DNA of 43,045 nucleotides from Pseudomonadota bacterium (GTDB taxonomy: Bacteria > Desulfobacterota > Desulfobacteria > Desulfobacterales > RPRI01): contig JAHIFE010000153.1 of assembly GCA_018901125.1 (NCBI GenBank), forward strand, positions 1 through 43,045, given 5' to 3'. Below the pieces are notes generated by a model. That model saw nothing but the letters and a program-made list of their open reading frames with translations. It was not told the origin of the DNA and did no database searches. The position numbers and the translations under genes are program-made. This document shows, in pieces, positions 27,443 through 37,200 of the stretch. How positions within the stretch are numbered: position 1 is the stretch's first letter; every line of letters begins with the position of its first letter.

Positions 27443-29482
27443 ATGCAAAAGACACGGTTTAGCTTGTTAATTGTTGACGACAGTTCTGAGGATCGTGAGT
27501 TATATAAAAGATTCTTATATAAAGACACCGCCTTTGAATATCTTATCCGGGAGGCCGATAATGGTGAAGAGGCGCTTAAATTACTACAGTCGGAACAATT
27601 CAGCTTAATCCTTATTGACTACATGCTGCCCGATATCGATGGTATAGAGTTGTTAAAAACAATATCCGAACACGATCAGCTTCGGCGGGTTCCCAGTATC
27701 TTTCTTACCGGTCAGGGTAATGAAATGGTTGCTGTAGATGCATTAAAAAACTGTGCTTCCGATTATCTTGTGAAAGGTAAATTAACGGAACATCTTTTTC
27801 TTTATACAATCCATAAGGTTATCAACTCGAAGAATACGGAAAATATTCTGCTGGACCATTTTTCTTTTCTTGAAACGCTAATCGATACCATTCCCAACCC
27901 AATTTTCTATAAGAATACCACAGGTGAATTTACCGGGTGCAACAAGGCCTTCGAAACCTGTCTTGGTCTATCCAAAGACGCTGTCATCGGGAAAACCATT
28001 TATGACTTGTCGCCAAAAGAGTCAGCCAAGCAAACTAGTGAGATGGAGCAAAAGCTGTTTGTTAATCCTGGTGTTCAGCATTATGAATCACAGGTGAAAT
28101 ATGCGGACGGAATTTTGCACGATGTTATTGTTAATAAAGCAACCTTTAATAATAATAGTGGTGAGGTTGGTGGCCTTGTAGGGGTTATGCTTGATATTAC
28201 GGAAAGAAAAAAAATGGAGGAAAACCTCAATAAGACAAAAGACGCGCTTGAAGCGAGTGTGACGGAATTAAAGAAAGCAAATCAAATGATCCGTGATCAA
28301 CAAAAATCGGTTATTGAAGAGGAACGGCTCAAATTATTACTCCAATTGTCGGGTGCTACAGCTCATGAGTTGAATCAGCCCCTGACAATCATTCTGACAA
28401 GCATAGAGCTTTTGAAGATGAGAGATGGCTATCCGAAAGAGCTTGATGCCGATTTAGACAGAATCGAAAATGCCGGGCTTAGAATTGCGGATATCATAAA
28501 AAACATTTATTCCCTTCGAAGTGATGAAAAACGCCCGTATGTTTCCGGAGCTCCCATTATTAACCTTGATCAAAAGCTAAGCATACTTTCCATCGAGGAC
28601 TCGGAAGATGATTACGAAAAAATCTTATCCATCGTAAAGAATCGAACCGAGGTTGTCATGACACATATAGACAAAATCGGTGATGCATTACAGGCGTTGG
28701 GAAAAACTCACTTTGATATTATTGTATTAGATTATATGTTTGCGGATGGCACCGGCCTTGACTTTCTAAGGACGCTTAAGCGGGAAGGCATAAAAATGCC
28801 AGTGATTGTTCTCACAGGGCAAGGAAATGAGGTTATCGCTTCACAAATGATACAGGAAGGCGCTTGCGATTATATTCCGAAGCACTTGCTCAGCGAAAAA
28901 TCCTTCTTCAGAAGCATATCAAATGCCATGGAGAAGCACCGTCTTAAAAGAGATGTTAAGATAGCTATGGAAAAGATGGCTGAAATGTCAACTCATGATG
29001 AACTTACAGGTCTTCATAACCGGCGCTATTTTTCAGAGGCGCTGGAGCGTGAAACAGCGAGATCGAAAAGATATCATGAGACCCTTTCACTATGTATGGT
29101 CGATCTAGATCATTTCAAAAACATAAACGATACATATGGGCATTCCGCAGGAGACATGGTTTTGTCCGAGATAGGAAAAATATTGAAAGATTGCATCCGG
29201 GGAAGTGATGTAGCCTGCCGATATGGTGGAGAAGAGTTTGCCATTATTCTGACCAATACCAATATAGACAATGCAGTATACTTATCTGACCGGTTTATGA
29301 AGAAACTCTCCCTGCATGAATTTGAATATGATAGCTCTAAATTTAATCTGACAGGCAGTATTGGTATTGCTGCTTTAGACAACAATTCCTGGGAGCAGAC
29401 TCAAGCTGAGCTGATCAAAAGGGCTGACACAGCACTTTATAAGGCAAAGGAGCAAGGCAGGAATAGAATTGTAGTATATTAA
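27443..29482 (+). CDS. REC-PAS-DHp-REC-GGDEF diguanylate cyclase
   Basis: This 679-aa protein should make cyclic di-GMP. REC1 has Asp59 (LILIDYML). A PAS follows at about 145-255 and a coiled coil at 256-295. A HisKA-like helix pair carries His308 (ATAHELNQPLT) with no ATPase domain after it. REC2 has Asp430 (IIVLDYMF). The GGDEF domain has the active motif GGEEF at 595-599 with the inhibitory-site motif RGSD at 586-589. It begins 4 bp after the Rcp1-like regulator. The lone DHp could serve as a phosphate relay between receivers. Confidence 0.9.
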   Translation: MQKTRFSLLIVDDSSEDRELYKRFLYKDTAFEYLIREADNGEEALKLLQSEQFSLILIDYMLPDIDGIELLKTISEHDQLRRVPSIFLTGQGNEMVAVDALKNCASDYLVKGKLTEHLFLYTIHKVINSKNTENILLDHFSFLETLIDTIPNPIFYKNTTGEFTGCNKAFETCLGLSKDAVIGKTIYDLSPKESAKQTSEMEQKLFVNPGVQHYESQVKYADGILHDVIVNKATFNNNSGEVGGLVGVMLDITERKKMEENLNKTKDALEASVTELKKANQMIRDQQKSVIEEERLKLLLQLSGATAHELNQPLTIILTSIELLKMRDGYPKELDADLDRIENAGLRIADIIKNIYSLRSDEKRPYVSGAPIINLDQKLSILSIEDSEDDYEKILSIVKNRTEVVMTHIDKIGDALQALGKTHFDIIVLDYMFADGTGLDFLRTLKREGIKMPVIVLTGQGNEVIASQMIQEGACDYIPKHLLSEKSFFRSISNAMEKHRLKRDVKIAMEKMAEMSTHDELTGLHNRRYFSEALERETARSKRYHETLSLCMVDLDHFKNINDTYGHSAGDMVLSEIGKILKDCIRGSDVACRYGGEEFAIILTNTNIDNAVYLSDRFMKKLSLHEFEYDSSKFNLTGSIGIAALDNNSWEQTQAELIKRADTALYKAKEQGRNRIVVY

Positions 29483-29486
29483 AGAA

Positions 29487-30458
29487 ATGACAACAAAGGG
29501 TTTAATGAGAAAAAAAGAGATTCTTATAAATAGTCTTATAAATGACAGGATAAAGTATCTTCGGGAAAACACCGATTTTGTGTCCGCCGTCTTTGACAGC
29601 CTCATCGGGTATGCGATCATTGCCTCGGATTTCGACGGTAACATCATAGCATACAATGAAGGGGCGCATCATATATATGGCTATGTCCCCGACGAGGTCA
29701 TAGGCAGAAAAAATATCGAGGTTTTTTTCCCGGTAGAGTTTATCGCACAAGGCCGCTTTCAAATGGTTGTTTCCGAACTTCTCGAAAAGGGACGGGTTGC
29801 CTGTGAGGCGGAAAAGGTCCGCAAGGATGGATCTATATTTCCGGCCCGGATACTCTTTACCCTGACAACCGACAAAAATGGCCGAAACGTTGGTTTTGTC
29901 GAAATTGCTGAGGATCTGACGGAACGTAAATTGGCGGAAGAACTGACCCAGCAGGCACGGGAGAACGCGGCACGCGTAGAGCGGCTGGAGACGGAATTGC
30001 GTTCCCTGGCCGACCTTTCTTCCCCTCCCCCAACCGGTGTGACAGCCCGGATGTACGGCGTGGTGAGTTTGCAGGGCGGGTTCCCCGATACCTTCCGCAA
30101 GCTTACGGAAAATTATGCAGAGCTGATTGACCTGGCTCTGGAGCAGCAAGCCTACAAAGTTGATCATGATATATCCGGACGTCTTGGCGCAATGGCCGAA
30201 ACTCTCGGTTTTTACAGGGCTGGGCCGCGTGATGTCGTTGATATCCACACAACCGCGCTGAAGAAGAAAAGCCGGGCGGCCGCTACCATAGAAAAAAAGA
30301 AGGCATATAGCGGAGAAGGATGGATCATGGTCCTGGAACTGATGGGATATCTGGTGTCGTTCTATCGCAACCGTGCGCAGGGCACAGTCACCCTCCCAAA
30401 TCAACAAACGGAAAGTAAAAACAAGACTGTAGATACAAAGGAGGAAGAAAATGAATAA
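29487..30458 (+). CDS. PAS protein with a KaiA/RsbU-like helical C-terminal domain
   Basis: Residues 24-148 of this 323-aa protein are a PAS domain very similar to PAS1 of the upstream histidine kinase. A coiled coil at about 150-178 follows. Residues 200-297 are a helical domain that I can align by eye with the KaiA C-terminal four-helix bundle of Synechococcus: [11 protein letters not shown] with [23 protein letters not shown] with SQVLEIHMELMDT, and [14 protein letters not shown] with LIDVIAHLCEMYRRS. The DVVxIH motif also occurs in RsbU N-domains, which share the KaiA/RsbU fold. Its end overlaps kaiB by 8 bp. I infer a KaiA-like regulator of KaiC. ATG 29505 is an alternative start with AAAGGG just upstream. 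Confidence 0.72.
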   Translation: MTTKGLMRKKEILINSLINDRIKYLRENTDFVSAVFDSLIGYAIIASDFDGNIIAYNEGAHHIYGYVPDEVIGRKNIEVFFPVEFIAQGRFQMVVSELLEKGRVACEAEKVRKDGSIFPARILFTLTTDKNGRNVGFVEIAEDLTERKLAEELTQQARENAARVERLETELRSLADLSSPPPTGVTARMYGVVSLQGGFPDTFRKLTENYAELIDLALEQQAYKVDHDISGRLGAMAETLGFYRAGPRDVVDIHTTALKKKSRAAATIEKKKAYSGEGWIMVLELMGYLVSFYRNRAQGTVTLPNQQTESKNKTVDTKEEENE

Positions 30459-30756
30459 GTTCAAGTTACGGTTGTACATCACCGGAAAAACGCCAAAATC
30501 GGAGCGCGCCATCGCGAACCTGAAAGAAATTTGCGAAAATGAACTGGACGGTCTCTATGAACTCTCGATCATAGATGTTCTTGAGAGTCCCCAACTTGCA
30601 GAGGATGAAAAGATTCTCGCCACGCCGACCTTGATCAAAGACCTGCCGCCGCCCCTCAAGCGGATCATCGGCGATCTATCCGATTCGGATAAGGTCCTCC
30701 TCGGGCTCGACCTTTTGCCTGCTATGGACAATACAAAAAAAGGAGATAAACGATGA
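30451..30756 (+). CDS. kaiB: Circadian clock protein KaiB
   Basis: KaiB is a small thioredoxin-like, fold-switching protein that binds KaiC. The 101-aa protein matches cyanobacterial KaiB along nearly its whole length: [50 protein letters not shown] and [16 protein letters not shown] lies shortly before the ATG. It overlaps the KaiA-like gene by 8 bp and kaiC by 4 bp, so the three products are probably made together. Confidence 0.95.
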   Translation: MNKFKLRLYITGKTPKSERAIANLKEICENELDGLYELSIIDVLESPQLAEDEKILATPTLIKDLPPPLKRIIGDLSDSDKVLLGLDLLPAMDNTKKGDKR

Positions 30757-32267
30757 ATGAGATCGAAGTCGGAATTGGCATAGAAAAAATCGAGACAGGC
30801 ATTGAAGGATTCGACATGATCAGTGAGGGCGGGCTTCCGAAAGGGCGGACCACACTGATTGCCGGCACCTCAGGAAGCGCCAAGACAGTATTTGCCGTCC
30901 AGTTTCTTTCCGAAGGGATCATCAAAAAAGATGAGCCGGGGGTTTTTGTCACCTTCGAAGAGCCGCCTGGGGATATCCGCAAGAACGTGATCTCGTTGGG
31001 TTGGGATGTGGCCAAGTGGGAGCAGGAAGGGAAATGGGCCTTTGTGGATGCCTCTCCTGTAGTGGGAGAAGATCATATCATTGCCGGAGAATACGACCTC
31101 GGGGCGCTGCTGGCCCGCATCGAATATGCGGTGCAAAAGATCGGTGCCCGTCGGATCAGCATGGATTCCCTCGGGTCGATCTTCGGAAGGTTCACCGAAC
31201 CGGGACTTGTGAGAAATGAACTCTTCAAAATTGCCGCAGCAGTGAAACAGATGGGTGTAACCGCCATCATCACAGCCGAGCGCACCCATGAATACGGAGA
31301 TATCGCGCGGTTCGGCATCGAAGAGTTTGTCGCCGACAACGTGATTATCCTGCGCAATGTCCTTGAGTCGGAAAAACGCCGCCGCACCATGGAGATCCTC
31401 AAATTCCGCGGCACCAGCCACCAGAAGGGGGAATACCCCTTTACGGTGATCAAGAACGTCGGCATTGTTGCCATACCGCTGTCGGGAATTGAACTGAAAC
31501 AGCGCTCTTCCACCGTCCGCATCAGCTCCGGAAATATCGATATAGACAAGATGTGCGGTGGCGGGTTTTTCCGTGACTCGATCATTCTGGTATCCGGAGC
31601 CACGGGATGCGGGAAGACGATGCTTTCCGCCGAGTTTGCCGCTGACGCCACGAAAAACGGGGAACGGGCTCTGCTGTTGGCCTTTGAGGAAAGCCGGGAG
31701 CAGCTTTTTCGCAATGCAAATGGCTGGGGCATTGACTTTGAAAAGATGGAGAATGATGGTATTCTCAAGGTGGTATGCCGATACCCGGAAGCGGAAGGGC
31801 TGGAGGATCATCTGATTCTCATCAAGAGCATCATCCGTGACTTCAAACCCCACCGGGTGATCGTTGATTCACTCTCTGCGCTGGAGCGCGTTTCTACCGT
31901 AAAGGGGTTCCGTGAATTTGTTATCGCTCTCACCTCCTTCATTAAACATCAGGAAGTTGCGGGACTCTTCACATCAACCACCGGCGAACTCATGGGAGGA
32001 ACGTCGGTTACGGAGGCGCACATTTCCACCATTACCGACACAATTATCCTACTGCGCTACGTGGAGATGTTCGGAGAAATGCGCCGCGGGATCACGGTGC
32101 TAAAGATGCGTGGCTCCATGCACGATAAGGATATACGGGAGTTCAATATTGACGGCAAAGGCATGCATATCGGCAAGGCGTTCAGCAATGTTACCGGAAT
32201 ACTCTCAGGCCATCCTGTTTTTTCCGCGCCCGAGGAAGTTGACCGGGTGAAAGACCTTTTTAAATAG
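30753..32267 (+). CDS. kaiC: Circadian clock ATPase/kinase KaiC (double domain)
   Basis: This 504-aa protein has the two RecA-like domains of KaiC. CI has Walker A GTSGSAKT (Lys44) and the catalytic EE pair at 69-70. CII has Walker A GATGCGKT (Lys288) and EE at 312-313. The autophosphorylation pair Ser425/Thr426 ([10 protein letters not shown]) and the neighbouring Thr420 are kept, so phosphorylation cycling is possible. The C-terminal tail is about 15 residues shorter than in Synechococcus KaiC but keeps a helical [11 protein letters not shown] end where KaiA would bind. In CI the last Gly of Walker A is Ala, a variant I believe is common in this family. Confidence 0.96.
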   Translation: MNEIEVGIGIEKIETGIEGFDMISEGGLPKGRTTLIAGTSGSAKTVFAVQFLSEGIIKKDEPGVFVTFEEPPGDIRKNVISLGWDVAKWEQEGKWAFVDASPVVGEDHIIAGEYDLGALLARIEYAVQKIGARRISMDSLGSIFGRFTEPGLVRNELFKIAAAVKQMGVTAIITAERTHEYGDIARFGIEEFVADNVIILRNVLESEKRRRTMEILKFRGTSHQKGEYPFTVIKNVGIVAIPLSGIELKQRSSTVRISSGNIDIDKMCGGGFFRDSIILVSGATGCGKTMLSAEFAADATKNGERALLLAFEESREQLFRNANGWGIDFEKMENDGILKVVCRYPEAEGLEDHLILIKSIIRDFKPHRVIVDSLSALERVSTVKGFREFVIALTSFIKHQEVAGLFTSTTGELMGGTSVTEAHISTITDTIILLRYVEMFGEMRRGITVLKMRGSMHDKDIREFNIDGKGMHIGKAFSNVTGILSGHPVFSAPEEVDRVKDLFK

Positions 32268-32306
32268 GCATAAAGCAGCAACTGGAGTCTTATGGAGGAT
32301 ATAAAT

Positions 32307-32591
32307 ATGAAAGATAAGACAAGAGCTCACGTTGTGATTTCCGGAAGGGTTCAGGGTGTTTTTTTCAGGATGGAAACAAAACAGGTTGCAGACAGTTTTA
32401 ATGTTTCCGGCTGGGTGAAAAACAACAGGAACGGTACTGTTGAAGCAGTTTTTGAAGGGGAGAAAGCCGCTGTTCACTCTGTAGTTGAATGGTGCAGAAA
32501 AGGTCCGCCCAATTCCAAGGTTAGTAGTGTTAATGTGATTGAAGAAGATTATAAGGACGAATTTAGAAGGTTTGAAATAATTTACAGATAA
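32307..32591 (+). CDS. acyP: Acylphosphatase
   Basis: This 94-aa enzyme hydrolyses acyl phosphates. The phosphate-binding loop SGRVQGVFFR with its catalytic Arg and the GWVKNNRNGTVEAVFEG segment with catalytic Asn are intact. GGAGG eight bases before ATG 32307 fixes this start; ATG 32292 lies upstream of the Shine-Dalgarno. It starts 39 bp after kaiC, with no terminator seen between, but its base composition returns to the AT-rich background. Confidence 0.93.
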   Translation: MKDKTRAHVVISGRVQGVFFRMETKQVADSFNVSGWVKNNRNGTVEAVFEGEKAAVHSVVEWCRKGPPNSKVSSVNVIEEDYKDEFRRFEIIYR

Positions 32592-32593
32592 AA

Positions 32594-32640
32594 AAAGCGG
32601 CTTGTTTTAATAATTTTCAATTAACAAAACAAGCCGCTTT
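32594..32640. terminator. Bidirectional intrinsic terminator between acyP and hup
   Basis: AAAGCGGCTTGTTTT at 32594-32608 and AAAACAAGCCGCTTT at 32626-32640 form a perfect 15-bp stem with a 17-base AT-rich loop. A-runs and T-runs at the stem ends serve both directions. It lies exactly between the convergent acyP and hup genes. Confidence 0.92.
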
Positions 32641-32650
32641 AAAGTTGAGT

Positions 32651-32917
32651 TTATTCTCTGAGCTTTTTGCCGGGCCGGAATTTAACAACCGTACAGGCTT
32701 TGATTTTAATGGGTTCACCTGTTTGAGGATTGCGGCCTTTACGGGCTTTCCTGCGGACTTTTGTGAAAGTGCCAAAACCAACTAGAGTAACTTTGCCGTC
32801 TTTTTTCTTAAGAGTTTTTGCAATGCTGTCCATGATCGAGTTTAGTGCAGCTGCTGCCGCGGTTTTAGAAATACCGGCATCTTCTGCTGCCTTGTCCACT
32901 AATTCTGCTTTTGTCAT
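32651..32917 (-). CDS. hup: HU-family DNA-binding protein
   Basis: This 88-aa nucleoid protein bends DNA non-specifically as a dimer. It has the HU/IHF pattern: MTKAELVDKAAEDAGISKTAA, then VTLVGFGTF and the flexible arm RKARKGRNPQTGEPIKI, ending VKFRPGKKLRE. A GGGGGG-containing Shine-Dalgarno precedes the ATG. It could be HU-beta or an HU-like paralogue; the sequence alone does not decide. Confidence 0.95.
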   Translation of the reverse strand: MTKAELVDKAAEDAGISKTAAAAALNSIMDSIAKTLKKKDGKVTLVGFGTFTKVRRKARKGRNPQTGEPIKIKACTVVKFRPGKKLRE

Positions 32918-32974
32918 AGTACGTTACCCCCCTTTTTTGTTATTGGTTAATATGGAAAATCCTTGCCCGTATTG

Positions 32975-33003
32975 CAAATACAGCAGCGTAAATATGATGT
33001 CAA
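32975..33003 (-). promoter_or_regulatory. Candidate sigma-70 promoter for hup
   Basis: On the minus strand a consensus -35 box TTGACA (32998-33003) is followed after 17 bases by TATTTG (32975-32980) as a weak -10. It lies about 60 bp before the hup start codon, a sensible distance for a strongly expressed gene. Confidence 0.5.
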
Positions 33004-33132
33004 GTAAAAACAGCATGCTGCGCACTTTTTTTATGTAAAACATTCTTAAACTGTGTTTGGCAGGCATCTATATGGCAAGTATAGCCCGGATATCAACTCT
33101 CCTAAGGGGCGCTGGTGTAGCATACTATATAA

Positions 33133-34212
33133 TTAAAACAGAGCATTAACGAAATTTTTGGGGTCAAAATCCTGCAAGTCATCGATGCTTTCGCCTATTC
33201 CGATATATTGGATCGGTAATTTGAAAGAATTGCATACGCTGATTACAATCCCTCCTTTGGCTGTCCCGTCAAGCTTTGTGAGCGCAATACCTGTTACTCC
33301 AATCGCTTCATTAAAAAGTTTCGCCTGGGATAAAGCATTCTGACCGGTTGTTGCATCAAGCACAAGCAGTATTTCATGGGGAGCATCAGGCATTTTTTTC
33401 GAAACCGACCGCTTTATTTTTTTCAGTTCTTCCATAAGATTTATTTTTGTGTGAAGCCTTCCCGCTGTATCTATAATTACGACATCAACGTTTCTTGCCA
33501 AAGCTGCTTCAACACCGTCATATGCAACAGCAGCAGGATCGGCGTTATGCATTTGCTTTACTATTTCAGCACCAGCCCTTTGCGCCCAGATTGTGAGCTG
33601 CTCGACAGCAGCGGCACGAAAGGTGTCTGCTGCAACAATCAGCACTTTTTTACCTGCAGCCGCATATTTTGCAGCTAGTTTCCCGATGGTTGTAGTTTTT
33701 CCGACTCCGTTTACCCCTATAACCATAATTACGTGCGGTTTAGCCGTGATTTTTTGCGATTCTGAAACTTTGTTGCTTAATAAAGCGAGGATTTCCTGTT
33801 TAAGAATTTCATTTAACTGTTCGGGTGCGGATATGGAAGAACTCTTTTTAGATATGCTTTGAATAAGATCGCTTGCTGTCTGAACACCGATATCAGACGT
33901 GATAAGAAGCTCTTCAAGCTCTTCTAACATATCATCATCTATGACTTTTTTACCCGAAAATATATTATTAAGCCCGTCGGAAATTTTATTACGGGCTTTA
34001 GAAAGGCGATCTTTAAGACGTTTAAAATAACCTCCGCTTTCAGGTTCTGGTGAAACGGCAGTTTCCGCTTTTGGCAAATCTGCTGTTTCCTTCTCTGCTT
34101 TTTTTTCTGTTTCTTTCTCTGTTACCTTCTCATCTTCCTTTCCTGCGTCCTTCTCTGTTGCCTTCTCAGGTATGATTTTTTCTTTTATTTTACTGAACCA
34201 GCCCAATATCAT
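33133..34212 (-). CDS. ftsY: Signal recognition particle receptor FtsY
   Basis: FtsY is the SRP receptor GTPase for co-translational membrane insertion. The 359-aa protein has a highly charged Lys/Glu-rich N-terminal region (about 10-65) and then the NG domain: GVNGVGKTTTIGKLA (G1), VAADTFRAAAVEQL, DTAGRLHTK (G3), TKLDGTAKGG (G4) and GIGESIDDLQDF at the end. It lies 15 bp after smc. AAGGAG sits only two bases before ATG 34212 but eight bases before a TTG at 34206, so the true start may be that TTG. Confidence 0.96.
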   Translation of the reverse strand: MILGWFSKIKEKIIPEKATEKDAGKEDEKVTEKETEKKAEKETADLPKAETAVSPEPESGGYFKRLKDRLSKARNKISDGLNNIFSGKKVIDDDMLEELEELLITSDIGVQTASDLIQSISKKSSSISAPEQLNEILKQEILALLSNKVSESQKITAKPHVIMVIGVNGVGKTTTIGKLAAKYAAAGKKVLIVAADTFRAAAVEQLTIWAQRAGAEIVKQMHNADPAAVAYDGVEAALARNVDVVIIDTAGRLHTKINLMEELKKIKRSVSKKMPDAPHEILLVLDATTGQNALSQAKLFNEAIGVTGIALTKLDGTAKGGIVISVCNSFKLPIQYIGIGESIDDLQDFDPKNFVNALF

Positions 34213-34227
34213 ATCTCCTTAGGAGTT

Positions 34228-37200
34228 TTAATTAATAGTAGCATTCTGTCTTTCAAGGTTTACCGACACAATCTTGGAAACGCCCATATGTTCCATGGTT
34301 ATACCAAAGAGCATGTCCGCAAACTCCATGCTTTTTTTATTGTGGGTTATCATTACTATCTGAGATTTTTCACCAATGATTTTAAGAAGATTATTAAAGC
34401 GATAAACATTGGATTCGTCGAGGGGAGCGTCTATTTCATCCATAATGCAAAAGGAAGCCGGTTTAAGAAGAAATATTGCAAATATAAAAGCTATGGCAGA
34501 AAGCGCTTTTTCTCCACCGGACATCAGGCTCATTCTGGTAAGTTTTTTGCCTGGCGGATGTATCATGTATTCAACCCCGGTTTCTAAAGGTTTGTCCGGT
34601 TCAGTAAGAATAAGGTTTGCGCTGCCTCCTTCAAAAAGACTGGGGAAAACCTCCCCTATTTTTTTATTGACTTCATTAAACGTTTCTAAAAAACGCTCCT
34701 GTGATATCTTGTTTATTTTCCTTATAACTTTATGAAGGTCTTCTATGGCTTTAACAAGATCTTCACGCTGCTGGGTAAGAAAATTAAAGCGTTCTTCAAG
34801 CTGTTCATATTCTTTTATAGCACCGAGATTTACATCGGTAAAATCCCCGATTTTCCTCCTGCTTCTGTCAAGCTCTTCTTCCATTTCCTTGACGCTTGAT
34901 TGAGATATGTCTTCTAAAGATTCACAACCCGCTCTTGCTTCTGCGAGAATACTCTGATAGCGATCTTCAAATCTTTTTGCGATATTTTCTCTCTGTACTT
35001 GTCTTTGAGACTGTTCAATTTCAAGCAGACGCAGTTTTTCCAAAGTTTGTTCACGCTCGTTTTTCACATTTGAAATAAGGTCATCATGTTCTTTCTGCCT
35101 GACATCAATGGTGTTATAATCATCCTCATTGTCTTTGAGAACTTTGCTTATAATTTGGGCCTTTTCGTACATTCCGGCAAGAGTCTGTTCATTTTCTGCG
35201 ATCTTTTGTTTTGATGTCTGCATTTTCTGCACTTTCTCTACTATCTCGTGCTCTGCCGCTTCCAGCTGCCTTATTCCGTCGTGATGAAAATCTTTGAGGC
35301 GGCTTAGTGAATTGTTGCCACTTTCGAATTTGGCATTTAAAGATGTAAGATTTAATTTGAGATCGACAACTTTTTGATCATAGGAAGTAAGCTCAGTCGT
35401 TGCAGTTTCTATCTTGCCGGAAATCATGTTTACCTTTTCACGGGCTTCGGATACTTCATTTTCAACTTTTGAAAGCGCTTCATTATATTTGGCGATTTCT
35501 TCATCAATATCGCTTTCTTCACCCATTAACTGTTCTTGTTCAAGCTGAATAACTTCATGATGGCGTTTTGCATGTTTTAATTCTTCAGAGGTTTTATAAA
35601 GAAATTTTTCGGCTTCGGTCTCATCCTGCCTGGCCCTGTATTCGCGCTCTTTTAATTTCTGCATGGCAATTTCCGCAGATTTTAATTCCGCTTCAAGGGA
35701 TTTTTGTGACATGCGGGCATTTTCGATCTGATGTTCAATATCAGATATTTGCTTTTCCAGTTCCTTGATCTCATTTTTCTTGGCAAGGATTCCTGAAAAG
35801 CTGTCTGAGCTTCCGCCTGCTATTGTTCCATTGTGTGAAATTATCTCGCCGGTTTTTGTAACTATAGTCTGAAATGCGCCATTGCTGTTAAAAATGTGGA
35901 GAGCTTCAGTAATATCTTCTGCAACAACAACATGCCCTATGAGAGTTTCAACCGTTTTTTGAAAACCCGGTTTAATTGACACGTGGTTTATCAGCAATTT
36001 TGAAAAATCAGGTTTTTTGTAATGCTCGCATTCCAGTTTCTTTATGGATGAAACAGGAACAAACCCGCTGCGGCCTGCTTTGTTTTCCTGAAGAAATTCA
36101 ATCAGAGACTTGCATGTGTTCTGGTCTTCAACCACTACATACTGAAGATATTCTCCCAGCGCCGCTTCCGTAGCAGTTTCAAAAGATGGTTCAGGTTCTA
36201 TGATATCGGCCATGAGTTCTGTTATACTACCTTCCACAGAGCTTTCCGGTCCGGCACTTGCGCGGCAGTGTTTCATTACTGCCTTAACACCATCCTTATA
36301 CCACTCGAAATTGTCTTCCATCTTCTTTAACGTAGTGTAAGAAGATCTTAACCTGTTCCTTTCCATGTCAAGGATTTGAACTGTTTTTATCTGATTGCCG
36401 AGCAATTTACTTTTTTCTTCAAGCTGTTGTTTATAGCCGGCTTCTTCTTTTACAATGTCATCAATTTTTCGCTTAAACGATTCGAGATCTTCTTTAGCCT
36501 TTAATTCTATGTTCGAGATTTCAGATACTTTTTTTGTTGCAAGTACAAATTCTTCGTCTGCTCTTTTAAGCCGCCTTTTTAAATTTTCTTTATTAGTTGA
36601 AGCATTTTGATAAATGTTTTTATACCTTGCTTCGTGAGCTACAAGATTCATCAAATTGGTTTTACAGGCATCAAGTTCACGGTTGTGCTCTGTCAGGCGG
36701 TTCCTGCTGTTTAGAGAAGCGTTGCGCTCAGCTTCCAGTTCGGCGTGTGTTTTGTTTATTTCATCTTTAATTGATACAGTTTGGGATTCAACATTCGATA
36801 TTTCGGAAAGTATTTTTTCGTTTCTTTCATTAAGGACTGTGCGGCTTGATTCGAGTTCGGAAACTTCGGCAACAAGTCTTTTCTCATCATTGCGAAGGTG
36901 AAGCAGGTCGTTTTCAAGCCTGTCCGTATTTCGCTGGATTTCAAATACGTTTGATTTTTGTTCTGAGATTTCCTGGTTTTTTTTGGTTAACTTAAATTTT
37001 ATGTCTTCTACAATTGCATCCAATTGTTGCAGTTTGGATATATGGCCAGAATCGGCATCCCTTAAATCTTTTAATATTTTATCTGTTTCATCAATGAGTC
37101 TTGTATATTCATCAAAATAATAAATGGTAATATCAGTATCGAGCTTTTTAATCCGATCCTGCAGATTCTTGAATATTTCGGCTTTTCTGGCCTGACGTTT

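Noticed and set aside
29487-30458. Gas-vesicle GvpK-like assignment for the C-terminal half of the PAS protein
   Set aside because: The helical repeats do not match GvpK motifs, while three blocks align with KaiA/RsbU domains and the neighbours are kaiB and kaiC.
29502-31853. Long minus-strand frames (336 and 327 codons) opposite the KaiA-like gene and kaiC
   Set aside because: They lie wholly opposite recognised genes in a region of higher G+C where stop codons are rarer, and I see no family motif in them.
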